This document shows, one piece after another, positions 1 through 8,231 of a stretch of 48,879 nucleotides of DNA. How positions within the stretch are numbered: the stretch's first letter is position 1; every line of letters starts with the position of its first letter. Under the pieces are notes generated by a model. The model worked only from the letters and a program-made list of their open reading frames with translations. It was not told the DNA's origin and searched no databases. Source of the stretch: Burkholderiales bacterium RIFCSPLOWO2_02_FULL_57_36. GTDB lineage: Bacteria > Pseudomonadota > Gammaproteobacteria > Burkholderiales > Burkholderiaceae_D. The stretch spans positions 1 through 48,879 of the forward strand of contig MESE01000105.1 of assembly GCA_001770855.1 (NCBI GenBank), read 5' to 3'. Both the position numbers and the translations under genes were made by a program.

Positions 1-187
1 GAGGTGGTTAGCATGGTGTCCGCTATCAAATGGCGGACACTATCGTGCGTCAGATCGAACTCAGCGTCCAGACGGTACTCAGAAGACGCTTACCTTAAAA
101 AAAACGGTCCTCGCGCTTAAATAGCCTTGAGCTCGAATGTGGAATAACAAGGTTCCGGCACGATGTGCCGGAACCTTGGACAACAAA
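1..187. other. Intergenic segment with two hairpins
   Basis: No gene is visible here. Positions 16-40 hold an 8-bp inverted repeat (GTGTCCGC / GCGGACAC) with a 9-base loop that I cannot assign. The hairpin at 148-178 is listed separately. The segment is cut by the window edge, so a gene could end just outside it. Confidence 0.5.
148..178 (-). terminator. Strong hairpin after the serine hydrolase gene
   Basis: A perfect 14-bp inverted repeat, CAAGGTTCCGGCAC and GTGCCGGAACCTTG, with a 3-base loop lies about 10 bases past the stop codon of the minus-strand gene at 188-1867. The T-tract on the transcribed side is weak (TTGTTATT), so it is either an imperfect intrinsic terminator or a 3'-end stabilising hairpin. 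Confidence 0.6.
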
Positions 188-1867
188 TTACCGGCCGCCT
201 TCCCACAGCTTCAGGTCAGGCGCATGATTGCCCTTTCCATAAGCGGTGCAAAATCCGGTCGGATTGCCTCGATAGACCGGGTCGTGCGCCACCACTGCGG
301 GACGTAGCGCGTTCCAAACCCGCCCAGGTTCGTCGTTAGACTGCATGCCTGAATTCTTGACCACAATGACCATGTCCAGTGCGCGATGGACGATGATGTA
401 CTGCCCGAGAGCACCCGCAGCGTAAAACACCCCCGCATCATGCGTCTGCGAACAGCCTTCGGCGCGTAAGCAACTCGGCGCACCCGACACCGGTCCGTGC
501 GGATAGATCTTGTGAATCGGCTTGGGTGCACAGCTGTCGTTCTCATTCATCTTCGCCTGGTAGCCATAGCCGGTGTGTGCATCCTCGAACGAGGGATGCG
601 CCAGGTTATAGAGATAGTCGCCGTCGACCAGGCGCTGACCATTCCAGACACCGCCGTTCAACATCAACAAGCCCACACGCGCCATATCGCGGATCGTGCT
701 TTCCCAACTGGTGGCGAAGTTCTTGCTCGTTTCCGAGGTACCCCAAATCGAATTTTCCAACCCGAGCGGCTGGGAAAAATGAAGCCGCCAGAAAGCGCCG
801 ATGTTGCTGCCCAAGCGGGTCGTGTCCTGCGCCACCACGGTGTTGATCACATCGCTGAGGCGATTGATCGCATCGCTGCCGTTCGTGTCGTACTTGTATA
901 CCCGGTTCGGATAGGCCAGACTGGACGAGGAGGCGCTCACCATACCCAGAACATGCGCGGTCGTGGAATCGCGATGGAAAGTAAAGCTGTCGAGCCAATG
1001 GTCGATGCGCTGGAATTCGTTGAGCGGACCGCGTTTGCGTGTGGTCGACGCCGGCAAGCTCTTCGACTTGTGGATCAGTGCACCAACCGTCAGTCCGCTC
1101 ATGGTCTTGGTCGCGGAATAAACTTGCGTCCGCGCGTCGCTGCCGGTGGGATAGTATTCGTGGCAGAGCTTGCCGTAACGGACGACCGCCCAGCGCAAGC
1201 CCAGGGTACTGTTGGCTTTCTGCAGCAAGGAAGGATCGAGCTTGCACTCGGCTGCCACATTGGCGGCCGACACCGGTGCCCATGGGCCGCTGCCAGGATC
1301 AGTCCCGAGTGGCGGCGGAGGCGGATTCGTGACACTGGTGCCCTCCAGAAAAACATTGTCAATGGTGTAGGTCTCGTAACTCAGGCTGGCATCGACTCTG
1401 AAGCGCAGCCGCAAGCTACTTTGATTTTCCGCCGAGGTGGGCAGGTTGAACGTTACCCGTCCCGACGCCGTCCGGATCGATTCCAGGGCGGTATAGGTGC
1501 TGCCGTTGGTGGAAAATTCGGCAATGCCGGCTTCTCCAAAATCCAGTCTGGAGGTAACCCGGTCGAAACTCAGGCGCAGGCCGGTGAAGCCTGCCGTGCT
1601 GATGGCGATGGAGGTGATCGAGCCATCGGTGCAGCCGTAGCAACCGTCCAGGCGTGCTGCTCCAGAGCTGGTATTGACGGTGCCGTCGGCGGTGAACTTA
1701 CCCAGGCCGGCAGCGAAGGTTTCGTCAAACACGACGGTTTGTGCCTGTGCCGCCATCGACAGCAACACACCGCCGGCCACCAACGCCGCTTTCAGTGCGA
1801 GGCCGTTTGTGCGGCGAGTGTCAGGGATCAACGCGGCCGCACCCACCCTTGGATTTCGAATTTTCAT
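188..1867 (-). CDS. Secreted serine hydrolase, beta-lactamase/PBP fold, with N-terminal beta domain
   Basis: The 559-residue protein has a long N-terminal signal region ending near residue 43 (Ala-Gln-Ala-Gln), with an Arg-Arg pair before the hydrophobic stretch. Residues ~44-178 look like a beta-sandwich accessory domain rich in Ser and Thr. A proline-rich linker (~180-195) leads to the catalytic domain. The beta-lactamase family motif SxxK is seen as Ser251-Ala-Thr-Lys254, and Tyr326-Asp-Thr-Asn329 is a candidate for the second, YxN-like motif. The class C/esterase family acts in the periplasm or outside the cell on esters, amides or peptidoglycan; the substrate is not readable from sequence. 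It is divergent from the carboxylesterase at 2274. The assignment to the superfamily is fairly sure, the reaction is not. Confidence 0.8.
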   Translation of the reverse strand: MKIRNPRVGAAALIPDTRRTNGLALKAALVAGGVLLSMAAQAQTVVFDETFAAGLGKFTADGTVNTSSGAARLDGCYGCTDGSITSIAISTAGFTGLRLSFDRVTSRLDFGEAGIAEFSTNGSTYTALESIRTASGRVTFNLPTSAENQSSLRLRFRVDASLSYETYTIDNVFLEGTSVTNPPPPPLGTDPGSGPWAPVSAANVAAECKLDPSLLQKANSTLGLRWAVVRYGKLCHEYYPTGSDARTQVYSATKTMSGLTVGALIHKSKSLPASTTRKRGPLNEFQRIDHWLDSFTFHRDSTTAHVLGMVSASSSSLAYPNRVYKYDTNGSDAINRLSDVINTVVAQDTTRLGSNIGAFWRLHFSQPLGLENSIWGTSETSKNFATSWESTIRDMARVGLLMLNGGVWNGQRLVDGDYLYNLAHPSFEDAHTGYGYQAKMNENDSCAPKPIHKIYPHGPVSGAPSCLRAEGCSQTHDAGVFYAAGALGQYIIVHRALDMVIVVKNSGMQSNDEPGRVWNALRPAVVAHDPVYRGNPTGFCTAYGKGNHAPDLKLWEGGR

Positions 1868-2273
1868 ACCAGTCTCCGTTTATTTGTTTGAAAAAGTTCG
1901 AACTTCTCATAGGCAATGCCATGTCTATGTATCAAGACTATAAAAATTGACGGGGTGCTGGTCAAATGAACATTTGGCATTCAGGAAATGCATACCATGC
2001 ATGTCATGGCATATCAGCAAGCGTGCTGATATGCGAATTTGAATACCAAAAAATCGATACTCATATTCGTCATTGGATATGTATATTGCGATTCCGCTAA
2101 CCGATATACAGCGACTTCATCCCACCGGTATAGCTGAATTTAGATGCCGCCCTGCATATGCGCCAGAGCCATGACCGTAATTCAATAAATTCATTTGCCT
2201 CGTCCAAAACGTCAAGTCCATACTGCGCTGATAACTAGATGCTTTGCGTTTTTAGACCCCGGGGAGAACATAT
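1868..2273. promoter_or_regulatory. Divergent intergenic region between two secreted hydrolase genes
   Basis: This 406-bp, AT-rich region separates the serine hydrolase (-) from the carboxylesterase (+). It holds a perfect 11-bp inverted repeat with 4-base loop at 2009-2034 (GCATATCAGCA / TGCTGATATGC). It also contains copy A of a repeated upstream element (2061-2219), described separately. The ribosome binding site GGGGAGAA lies just before the ATG at 2274. No gene is seen. Confidence 0.55.
2061..2219 (+). repeat. Upstream element copy A (before carboxylesterase)
   Basis: This is the first of three near-identical copies of a ~160-170 bp sequence, each upstream of a secreted esterase gene (the others start near 5763 and 7089). 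It contains the inverted repeat TGTATAT...GATATACA at 2080-2086 and 2103-2110; one C is missing from the left arm compared with copies B and C. It ends about 55 bases before the carboxylesterase ATG. Shared non-coding sequence before related genes suggests a common regulator or a duplicated promoter. No regulator is identified. Confidence 0.7.
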
Positions 2274-3851
2274 ATGAAACATTTATTAAAGAGTTTGCCA
2301 GGCGCTTTATTGGCAGTCGCGCTTGGTGCATGCGGTGGCGGTGGTAGTACTGGTGATGTGGCACCTGTCGTCGCGACCGACAACGGATTTGTGCAGGGTG
2401 CGACCGAGGCCCAAGTGTATAGCTATATTAGTATTCCATATGCAGCGCCTCCGGTTGGCGACTTGCGCTGGAAAGCGCCTGCGCCTGCAGCCGCGTGGAG
2501 CGATCTACGCAACGCCAACACACAGGCCAGCTCTTGTCCGCAAGCAGCCACTCCATTCGGAGTAGCCAGCACGAACGAGGACTGTCTTTACCTAAGCGTC
2601 CATACGCCGAAGGGCGCCGGGCCATTTCCAGTCATGGTGTGGATACATGGCGGCGCGTTTGTAACCGGCGACAGCAGCGTCGCCGGCTTTTATGATCCAT
2701 CCAAACTGGTCCCCAAAGGCGTCATCCTCGTTACGGTGAATTATCGTTTGGGCGCACTCGGATTTTTAGCCCACCCGGAATTATCGGCGGAACAGGGCGG
2801 CTCATCCGGCAATTACGGTTTGATGGATCAGCAAGCAGCACTTAGATGGGTAAAAACCAATATCGCCAATTTCCGCGGGGATCCTGCGAATGTAACTTTG
2901 TTCGGTGAATCGGCAGGCGGATACAGCGTCCTGGCCCAGGTGGCGTCGCCATTGGCTGCAGGCCTGTTCCACAAAGCGATTGTACAAAGCGGCGCTTACG
3001 GCCTTGCCAGCACGCCATCGCTTGCGTCGGCGCATACAGGGAATCCAACTCTCAAACGGTACACCGGCACAACGTTCGGCACTCGTGCCGCATGTACGGA
3101 TCAAAGCCTTGCCTGTCTTCGCGGCTTGACTGTCGCGCAAATCCTGGCTGCGCAAGCGGGTGGAGATATTGGACCAAACATCGACAACAAGGTGTTGAAA
3201 AGTACGCTTGCCACCTCTTTTGCAACCGGAGATTTCAATCGGGTGCCGGTAGTTCAAGGCACCAATACGGATGAATACACCCTGCTGTCGGCTTCCCGCC
3301 TGGATTTGACCGGGAATCCTATAACCGATGCAAACTACATGACTCTGATCAATCCTTCCGCACTTGGAAAAACGGTTGACCAGATCAATGCCCAATATCC
3401 TCGTGCGAACTACCTGGTGGCATCAGACGTCTATGATGCGGTGTATACCGACGCCGGATTAGCCTGCCCTGGCCGTGCGGCAGCCCAACTGCTCAGCACT
3501 CGCGTACCGACATATTCATATGAGTTCAACGACCGTAACGCGCCGATGTATCTTTTGCCGCCAGCGACACGGGCGAGATGGGGCGCGTATCATGCTGCAG
3601 AACTTCAGTACCTTTTTCCGACCGCCCCAGCGAGCGTGACATATACCGCGGATCAAGAAACTTTGAAGACGCAGATGGTCAACTATTGGACGCAGTTTGC
3701 AAAAACCAGCAATCCGAACGGCACCGGCCCGACCTGGCCACAATACACCGTAGCAACCGATACGTTCATGTCTTTAAATCCTGGCACTTCGGCCGTAAGC
3801 ACGGACTTCTCAAGCCGGCATAAGTGCGCCGGGTTCTGGACTGCTAGTTAA
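2274..3851 (+). CDS. Carboxylesterase type B lipoprotein
   Basis: The 525-residue protein belongs to the type B carboxylesterase/cholinesterase family of serine esterases. A short signal peptide ends in a lipobox (Leu17-Gly-Ala-Cys20), so the mature protein is probably a lipoprotein exported from the cytoplasm. The family features are clear: the oxyanion-hole HGGAF at ~125-129, the nucleophile elbow GESAGG with Ser213, and the likely acid Glu334 (TDEY) and base His440 (AYHAAEL). The length fits the family. It is preceded by copy A of the repeated element and a good ribosome site. The nearby depolymerase-family genes share the same upstream element, so they may be expressed together to break down an ester polymer or lipid. 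The exact substrate is unknown. Confidence 0.92.
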   Translation: MKHLLKSLPGALLAVALGACGGGGSTGDVAPVVATDNGFVQGATEAQVYSYISIPYAAPPVGDLRWKAPAPAAAWSDLRNANTQASSCPQAATPFGVASTNEDCLYLSVHTPKGAGPFPVMVWIHGGAFVTGDSSVAGFYDPSKLVPKGVILVTVNYRLGALGFLAHPELSAEQGGSSGNYGLMDQQAALRWVKTNIANFRGDPANVTLFGESAGGYSVLAQVASPLAAGLFHKAIVQSGAYGLASTPSLASAHTGNPTLKRYTGTTFGTRAACTDQSLACLRGLTVAQILAAQAGGDIGPNIDNKVLKSTLATSFATGDFNRVPVVQGTNTDEYTLLSASRLDLTGNPITDANYMTLINPSALGKTVDQINAQYPRANYLVASDVYDAVYTDAGLACPGRAAAQLLSTRVPTYSYEFNDRNAPMYLLPPATRARWGAYHAAELQYLFPTAPASVTYTADQETLKTQMVNYWTQFAKTSNPNGTGPTWPQYTVATDTFMSLNPGTSAVSTDFSSRHKCAGFWTAS

Positions 3852-3969
3852 GCTGTGGTTGGACGCTTGATAAAAGCGCAAACGTTTGTCAGAAGAGGTG
3901 CCTCCATTCCTGGGCATCTCGACCTGACAGCGCTGTAAGGACAAATAGAAAACACGCGCCAAAATTGAA

Positions 3970-4018
3970 GGCCGGTACATAAAATCGATGATGAATTTAT
4001 CGATTTTATGTACCGGCC
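3970..4018. repeat. Perfect 20-bp inverted repeat with 9-base loop
   Basis: The arms are 3970-3989 and 3999-4018 and are perfect reverse complements, starting GGCCGGTACAT on the left. The right arm contains the stop codon of the LuxR relic, so the left arm looks like an inverted copy of that gene's last bases. No T-tract follows on either strand. It could be a bidirectional terminator or the scar of an inversion or palindromic duplication. Confidence 0.7.
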
Positions 4019-4180
4019 ATTTTCTGTATGTATGCGGCGATGCCGTAATTGCGTAATACGGGTACGTCTCTAAGCTTTATGAAAATGCTTTTCAAGTGGC
4101 TCTCTACCGTTTCCGGCGTGATCTTCAATGCGATGGAGATCTCTTTGCTGGATTTAATAAGCTGCCAAGGAAAACATATG
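4006..4180 (-). pseudogene. Relic of a LuxR-type regulator (C-terminal HTH)
   Basis: Reading the minus strand from about 4180 to the TAA at 4006-4008 gives a peptide of about 55 residues. It matches the end of a LuxR/GerE helix-turn-helix: SKEISIALKIT, then PETVESHLKSIFIKLRD, then a short tail ending in Thr. The pattern EIA-x-x-L-x-I-(S/T)-x-x-TV-x-x-H is typical of the family. An in-frame stop lies immediately upstream and no receiver or ligand domain is present, so this is a 5'-truncated remnant. The identification rests on this motif only. Confidence 0.6.
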
Positions 4181-4687
4181 AAGACAATGGAGTGCTACCG
4201 GTAACGATAGACGATGATGAAGCGCTGATTGACACGACAATAAACTTTCGCACATATGCTGGCGAACGGTCCTTCTGTAGTGCTGCAATACATATTCCGC
4301 TGTGCCGCCAAACAAAATCACTATAAGGCCGCTACAGCACTTGTTAACAACCGCGCCACGGCATTAAAGACCGATGACACTTTTGTTCTGGGGAGGTCTT
4401 CTTTGATTTTATTCATTGGCTATGAATAAAAGGCGCGTTATCAAAATGGTTAATGTTAATAAATTTTGACAACGACGGTAGAAATTTCCATCGTTCGTTC
4501 AGATATCGAAATCGCATATGCCTGGTGGATCCTTCATGACCCCAAGCCAGCTCCCTCGCCACAGGATTGATCGTTAGTTTGAAAAAAATATTGCATTGTT
4601 GAAGGCATATTTACATAATGCATAAGGCAAATAGTAAGATGGGGACATTCGTAATCAGTAGAACAATATAAGTTGGATCTGACCTTC

Positions 4688-5602
4688 ATGATTAATATAA
4701 GCCGGATCGATCTTAATCTCTTTGTGGTTTTTGATGCCATTTATACGGGAGGCGGAATTACGCGAGCAAGCGAGACGCTCACCCTCTCTCAGCCGACCAT
4801 TAGTCATGCACTGGGCCGACTACGAAAGTTGCTGAATGATCCTTTGTTTATACGTCAGGGTAATGCTGTTACACCAACTGCACTGGCCCACGAATTAATA
4901 GGACCGATCAGACGGGCTCTGGCCGAAATTGAAGATTCGTTAAATCAGGTATCAACTTTTGATCCCAGTGTATCGGAGCGAGAATTCAAAATCGGGATGC
5001 CTTATATTGTTGAGTTTGAGATCGTTCCCGATCTCATGAATACAATCAAAGATTCGGCGCCCTCTATAAAAATATCTGCTGTTCGTCATAATCGTTCGGA
5101 TTTTCACACTCAATTGTCGACCGGCTTAATAGCCGTAGCAGTTGACGTGCTGCGCCCGCTTTCCAACGACATTCACCATAAACATCTGAGCACCGGGAAA
5201 TTGGCAGTGGTGGCCCGAAAAGGGCATCCTGCAGTTGATGATGGACAGATCACAATGGCGTCTTATCTGGAGCAGGATCACATCCTTGCCAGTTCACAGC
5301 GGCTCAGCCCGGGACTGGAAGATTACGAATTGGCCAGACTAGGCTTTCAGCGCCACATCAAACTTAGATGCCAGCACTGTTGGACCGCTTGTAAAGTAGT
5401 GAGTACATCCGACATGTTGTTCACAATGAATGAGCACTATGGACGCTCAATCAATGAACTGCTGGGGAATCAGCTCGTTCCATTTCCAACTGACATACCG
5501 CCACTTGACCTTTTTATATATTGGCATGCAAGCGTAGATAACGATCATGCCAATCGATGGTTGCGTGAACAGATCTGTGCCTCTTTTAATGGGGAATCAT
5601 AG
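4688..5602 (+). CDS. LysR-family transcriptional regulator
   Basis: From the ATG at 4688 the protein is 304 residues. An upstream in-frame TTG at 4673 would add five residues; neither start has a clear ribosome site, and the usual LysR N-terminus (…IDLNLFVVFDAI) favours the ATG. A winged helix-turn-helix occupies roughly residues 5-65, with the typical recognition helix LSQPTISHALGRLR. An effector-binding domain of the periplasmic-binding type follows from ~90 to 295. The N-terminus resembles the NodD-like branch. It lies between the carboxylesterase and the duplicated depolymerases and is a candidate regulator of them, but no autoregulated divergent gene is present to prove the target. Confidence 0.9.
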   Translation: MINISRIDLNLFVVFDAIYTGGGITRASETLTLSQPTISHALGRLRKLLNDPLFIRQGNAVTPTALAHELIGPIRRALAEIEDSLNQVSTFDPSVSEREFKIGMPYIVEFEIVPDLMNTIKDSAPSIKISAVRHNRSDFHTQLSTGLIAVAVDVLRPLSNDIHHKHLSTGKLAVVARKGHPAVDDGQITMASYLEQDHILASSQRLSPGLEDYELARLGFQRHIKLRCQHCWTACKVVSTSDMLFTMNEHYGRSINELLGNQLVPFPTDIPPLDLFIYWHASVDNDHANRWLREQICASFNGES

Positions 5603-5672
5603 CGCTGACCTTCAATGAAGGCTAAAAGCTTTTACGAACCGGCGATCATGTATATCCCAATGATTGAAACGG

Positions 5673-5726
5673 TTAAATCACGATCTTTCCGGTGACCTTG
5701 CGCGCAGCAATGTCTTTCAGCGCTGC
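5673..5726 (-). pseudogene. 3' relic of a zinc-type/quinone oxidoreductase gene, copy 1
   Basis: On the minus strand this encodes the end of a medium-chain dehydrogenase (NADPH:quinone-oxidoreductase-like): AALKDIAARKVTGKIVI then a stop. The pattern '…ARKVTGKIVI' is the family's usual C-terminus. Only ~17 codons are recognisable. Compared with copy 2, a CAA codon has become TAA, so the relic ends four residues earlier. Confidence 0.55.
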
Positions 5727-5762
5727 GCAGCAGCAGTATCGACTGCCCTGCCCTTGCAATAA

Positions 5763-6030
5763 TCATATTCGTCATTGGATATGTATATCTGCGATTCCGC
5801 TAACCGATATACAGGCGATTTCATCCCACCGGCATAGCTGAATTTGGATGCCGCCGTGCATATGCGCCAGAGCAATGGCCGTAATTCAATCAATTCATTT
5901 GCCCATCCACAACGTCAGGCTCAAACTGTTCTAGCACTAGCGGTTGATGAGCTCTGAAAATTCTGCACCAATCCATCTTGCGACCCTCTAGTACACAAAA
6001 AATTTACGAAGCTTATAACAGGAGACAAAA
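5763..6030 (+). repeat. Upstream element copy B (before first depolymerase)
   Basis: This copy matches copy A over its first ~160 bases and copy C over its whole length to the ATG. The inverted repeat is TGTATATC (5782-5789), a 16-base spacer and GATATACA (5806-5813), perfect over 8 bp. Its size and palindromic form suit an operator or activator site. The promoter elements themselves are not clear. Confidence 0.75.
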
Positions 6031-6882
6031 ATGAAATTCGCACATGTATTTTTTAGTATGGCGGCGCTCGCATCGGTGCTCTGGGCAGCCCCCAGCTCGG
6101 CGGCTATGACGGAAGCCGAACACACGCTGCGTCAAGGCTGGACTACCCGTACTTATCTGGTCAACAAACCAAGCTCCTGTACGGTAAATTGCCCTGTCGT
6201 TATCGATATGCATGGCTATACTTCTAATGCGGTAGAAGAAAGAGACGGTTCCGGCCAGTTGCAGGTTGGAGATGCCAACGGCTACATTGTGGTCTATCCA
6301 AGTGGGCGCTATGACTCCTGGAATGCCGGCTCGAGTTCTTATGGCACTTGCTGCGGCACTGCGGAGCGTTACAATGTCGATGATGTGGGTTTCCTCAAGG
6401 CCATGATCGCCAAGATCAAGACCGATTACCCCATGATCGATCCGAAGCGCATCTATGCAACAGGCATCTCGAATGGTTGCGCCATGTCCCAACGGCTTGC
6501 CGCCGAAGCCAGTGACATCATTGCCGGAGCAGCTTGCAGCTCGCACTACTTGCTGACAACAGCGACGTCGTTGAAAAGACCGATTAATATGACTGAAATC
6601 CATGGCCTTAGCGACATACTCGTCAGCTACAACCGGTCATTTATCAATACCGGCGCTCAGGACAATTTCAAGCGTTGGGCAAAGATGAATGGTTGCACGG
6701 GCCTGCCAACCAAGACCGCGGTCACGGTAAACAGCCACGTCGAGGAATATTCAAACTGCTCGAGCGGCGTGAAGGTCAAGCTGTATACCCTCAAATCCGG
6801 GCATGTCACCTACACCAATACCGATGGTGTCGACGTTGCCAAGATCACATGGGATGCTCTTAAAACCCATAGCTTGCCATAA
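6031..6882 (+). CDS. PHB-depolymerase-family secreted esterase, copy 1
   Basis: The 283-residue protein belongs to the alpha/beta-hydrolase PHB depolymerase/feruloyl esterase family (LpqC/CE1-like), which cleaves polyhydroxyalkanoate or aryl esters outside the cytoplasm. A signal peptide with probable cleavage after residue ~25 (SSAA) precedes the mature domain. The nucleophile elbow is Gly-Ile-Ser147-Asn-Gly. Asp195 (HGLSDILVSYN) and His258 (SGHVTY) complete the triad, and the paired Cys (107-108 CC, 50, 54) suggest disulfides. It lacks a separate substrate-binding domain. It is 1.33 kb from its duplicate; the copies differ most in residues ~27-44, 64-82 and 91-117, which lie outside the catalytic motifs. 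Confidence 0.88.
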   Translation: MKFAHVFFSMAALASVLWAAPSSAAMTEAEHTLRQGWTTRTYLVNKPSSCTVNCPVVIDMHGYTSNAVEERDGSGQLQVGDANGYIVVYPSGRYDSWNAGSSSYGTCCGTAERYNVDDVGFLKAMIAKIKTDYPMIDPKRIYATGISNGCAMSQRLAAEASDIIAGAACSSHYLLTTATSLKRPINMTEIHGLSDILVSYNRSFINTGAQDNFKRWAKMNGCTGLPTKTAVTVNSHVEEYSNCSSGVKVKLYTLKSGHVTYTNTDGVDVAKITWDALKTHSLP

Positions 6883-6899
6883 TCCCTAGTTTGCTATAA

Positions 6900-6925
6900 C
6901 CGGACGCCACTTGCGTGGCGTCCGG
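6900..6925 (+). terminator. Hairpin after depolymerase copy 1
   Basis: An 11-bp perfect inverted repeat (CCGGACGCCAC / GTGGCGTCCGG) with loop TTGC sits 18 bases after the stop codon. There is no strong T-tract, so termination is plausible but unproven. The equivalent hairpin after copy 2 has the reverse-complement loop. Confidence 0.5.
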
Positions 6926-6986
6926 CCTTAACGGACCACAGCTGCTCCTGACAGAGCGATGTGAACCGGCCATCACTTAATCCCAA

Positions 6987-7052
6987 TTATTGAAACGGTT
7001 GAATCACGATCTTTCCGGTGACCTTGCGCGCAGCCATGTCTTTCAGCGCTGC
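6987..7052 (-). pseudogene. 3' relic of a zinc-type/quinone oxidoreductase gene, copy 2
   Basis: The minus strand encodes AALKDMAARKVTGKIVIQPF followed by Gln and a stop, the typical last residues of an NADPH:quinone-oxidoreductase-like protein. The upstream reading frame carries no further family sequence. This copy keeps the full C-terminus, whereas copy 1 has acquired an early stop, so this one is nearer the ancestral form. Confidence 0.6.
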
Positions 7053-7088
7053 GCAGCAGCAGTATCGACTGCCCTGCCCTCGCAATAA

Positions 7089-7360
7089 TCATGTTCGTCA
7101 TTGGATATGTATATCTGCGATTCCGCTAACCGATATACAGGCGACTTCATCCCACCGGTATAGCTGAAAAATTTAGATGCCGCCCTGCATATGCGCCAGA
7201 GCCATGACCGTAATTCAATCAATTCATTTGCCTCGTTCACAACGTCAGGTTCAAACTGTGCTGGCACTAGCGATTGATGAGCTCTGAAAATTCTGCACCA
7301 ATCCATCTTGCGATCCTCTAGTACACAAAAAATTTACGAAGCTTATAACAGGAGACAAAA
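7089..7360 (+). repeat. Upstream element copy C (before second depolymerase)
   Basis: This copy is nearly identical to copy B up to the ATG. The inverted repeat TGTATATC (7108-7115) / GATATACA (7132-7139) is intact with the same 16-base spacer. Three extra A residues after GCTGAA distinguish it from copies A and B. Confidence 0.75.
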
Positions 7361-8212
7361 ATGAAATTCGCACATGTATTTTTAAGTATGGCGGCGCTCG
7401 CATCGGCGCTCTGGGCGGCCCCCAGCTCGGCGGCTATGACAGCAAAAACACACTATTTGTTTCAAGGCTTCGACCTCCGCGAGTATGAGGTCAATAAACC
7501 AAGCTCCTGTACGGCAAACTGCCCTGTCGTTATCGATATGCATGGCTTTACTTCTAGTGCCGGCGCCGAAAAATTGTTTTCCGGCCAGCAGCAGTCGGGT
7601 GATGCCAATGGCTACATTGTGGTCTATCCAACCGGGACTCTAACCTCCTGGAATGCCGGAACGAGCATTTATGGCACTTGCTGCGGCACTGCATCGCTTA
7701 CGGGTGTCAATGACGTGGGCTTCCTCAAGGCCATGATCGCGAAGATCAAGACCAATTATCCCATGATCGACCCGAAGCGCATCTATGCAACAGGCATCTC
7801 GAACGGCTGCGCAATGGCCCAGCGGCTTGCCGCCGAAGCCAGTGACATCATTGCCGGAGTAGCTTGCAGCTCGCACTACTTGCTGACAACAGCGACGTCG
7901 TTGAAAAGACCGATTAATATGACCGAAATCCATGGCCGTAGCGATATACTCGTCAGCTACGACAGGTCGATTATCAATACCGGTGCCCAGGACAATTTCA
8001 AGCGTTGGGCAAAGATGAATGGCTGCACGGGCCTGCCAACCAAGACCGCGGTTACGGCAAACAGCTACGTGGAGGAATACTCGACCTGCTCGAGCGGCGT
8101 GAAGGTCAAGCAGTATTCCATCGACTCCTCGCATGTCACCTATCTCAATACCGATGGCGTCAACATTGGCAAGATCACATGGGATGCTCTTAAAACCCAT
8201 AGCTTGCCATAA
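7361..8212 (+). CDS. PHB-depolymerase-family secreted esterase, copy 2
   Basis: This 283-residue paralogue of the preceding gene has the same signal peptide, the same length and the same triad positions (Ser147 in GISNGC, Asp195 in HGRSDILVSYD, His258 in SSHVTY). It is a secreted alpha/beta-hydrolase of the PHB depolymerase/aryl esterase family. Differences cluster in the mature N-terminus (TAKTHYLFQGFDLREYE against TEAEHTLRQGWTTRTYL) and in the surface stretches at 64-82 and 91-117. Conservation of all catalytic positions argues that both copies are functional, perhaps with different substrate preference or binding surface. Confidence 0.88.
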   Translation: MKFAHVFLSMAALASALWAAPSSAAMTAKTHYLFQGFDLREYEVNKPSSCTANCPVVIDMHGFTSSAGAEKLFSGQQQSGDANGYIVVYPTGTLTSWNAGTSIYGTCCGTASLTGVNDVGFLKAMIAKIKTNYPMIDPKRIYATGISNGCAMAQRLAAEASDIIAGVACSSHYLLTTATSLKRPINMTEIHGRSDILVSYDRSIINTGAQDNFKRWAKMNGCTGLPTKTAVTANSYVEEYSTCSSGVKVKQYSIDSSHVTYLNTDGVNIGKITWDALKTHSLP

Positions 8213-8231
8213 TCCCTAGTTTGCTATAACC

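Larger units (their letters stand above)
3852..4687. other. Gene-poor segment with LuxR relic and long inverted repeat
   Basis: This ~840-bp AT-rich stretch holds no intact gene. It contains the 20-bp inverted repeat at 3970-4018 and a relic of a LuxR-type regulator at 4006-4180 (separate entries). From about 4180 to 4687 I see only AT-rich sequence that probably includes the promoter of the LysR gene. The short open frame at 4096-4326 lies antisense to the relic and is not believed. Confidence 0.5.
5603..6030. other. Intergenic region: oxidoreductase relic plus promoter of first depolymerase
   Basis: This 428-bp region contains a short quinone-oxidoreductase 3' relic (5673-5726) and copy B of the repeated upstream element. 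It ends in the ribosome site AGGAGA six bases before the ATG at 6031. The left border of the 1.33-kb tandem duplication falls near 5636. Confidence 0.6.
5636..6968 (+). repeat. Tandem duplication unit 1 (about 1.33 kb)
   Basis: This stretch and 6963-8298 are a direct tandem duplication. Both units run from an oxidoreductase 3' relic through the repeated upstream element and a depolymerase gene to a hairpin. The gene starts are offset by 1330 bp. The units begin and end at GAACCGG-type sequence (5636, 6963, 8293), which may be the short homology used for the duplication. Confidence 0.85.
6883..7360. other. Intergenic region repeating the left one
   Basis: This 478-bp stretch contains a hairpin after copy 1 (6900-6925), the second quinone-oxidoreductase relic (6987-7052) and copy C of the upstream element. 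It ends in the same AGGAGA ribosome site as the first depolymerase gene. No additional gene is seen. Confidence 0.6.

Noticed and set aside
497..1891. 464-codon open frame on the plus strand
   Set aside because: It lies entirely antisense to the serine hydrolase gene, which has clear motifs and a signal peptide; long antisense frames are common in GC-rich coding DNA.
4096..4326. 76-codon plus-strand frame
   Set aside because: It overlaps the LuxR relic on the opposite strand, has no ribosome site and no protein-like pattern.
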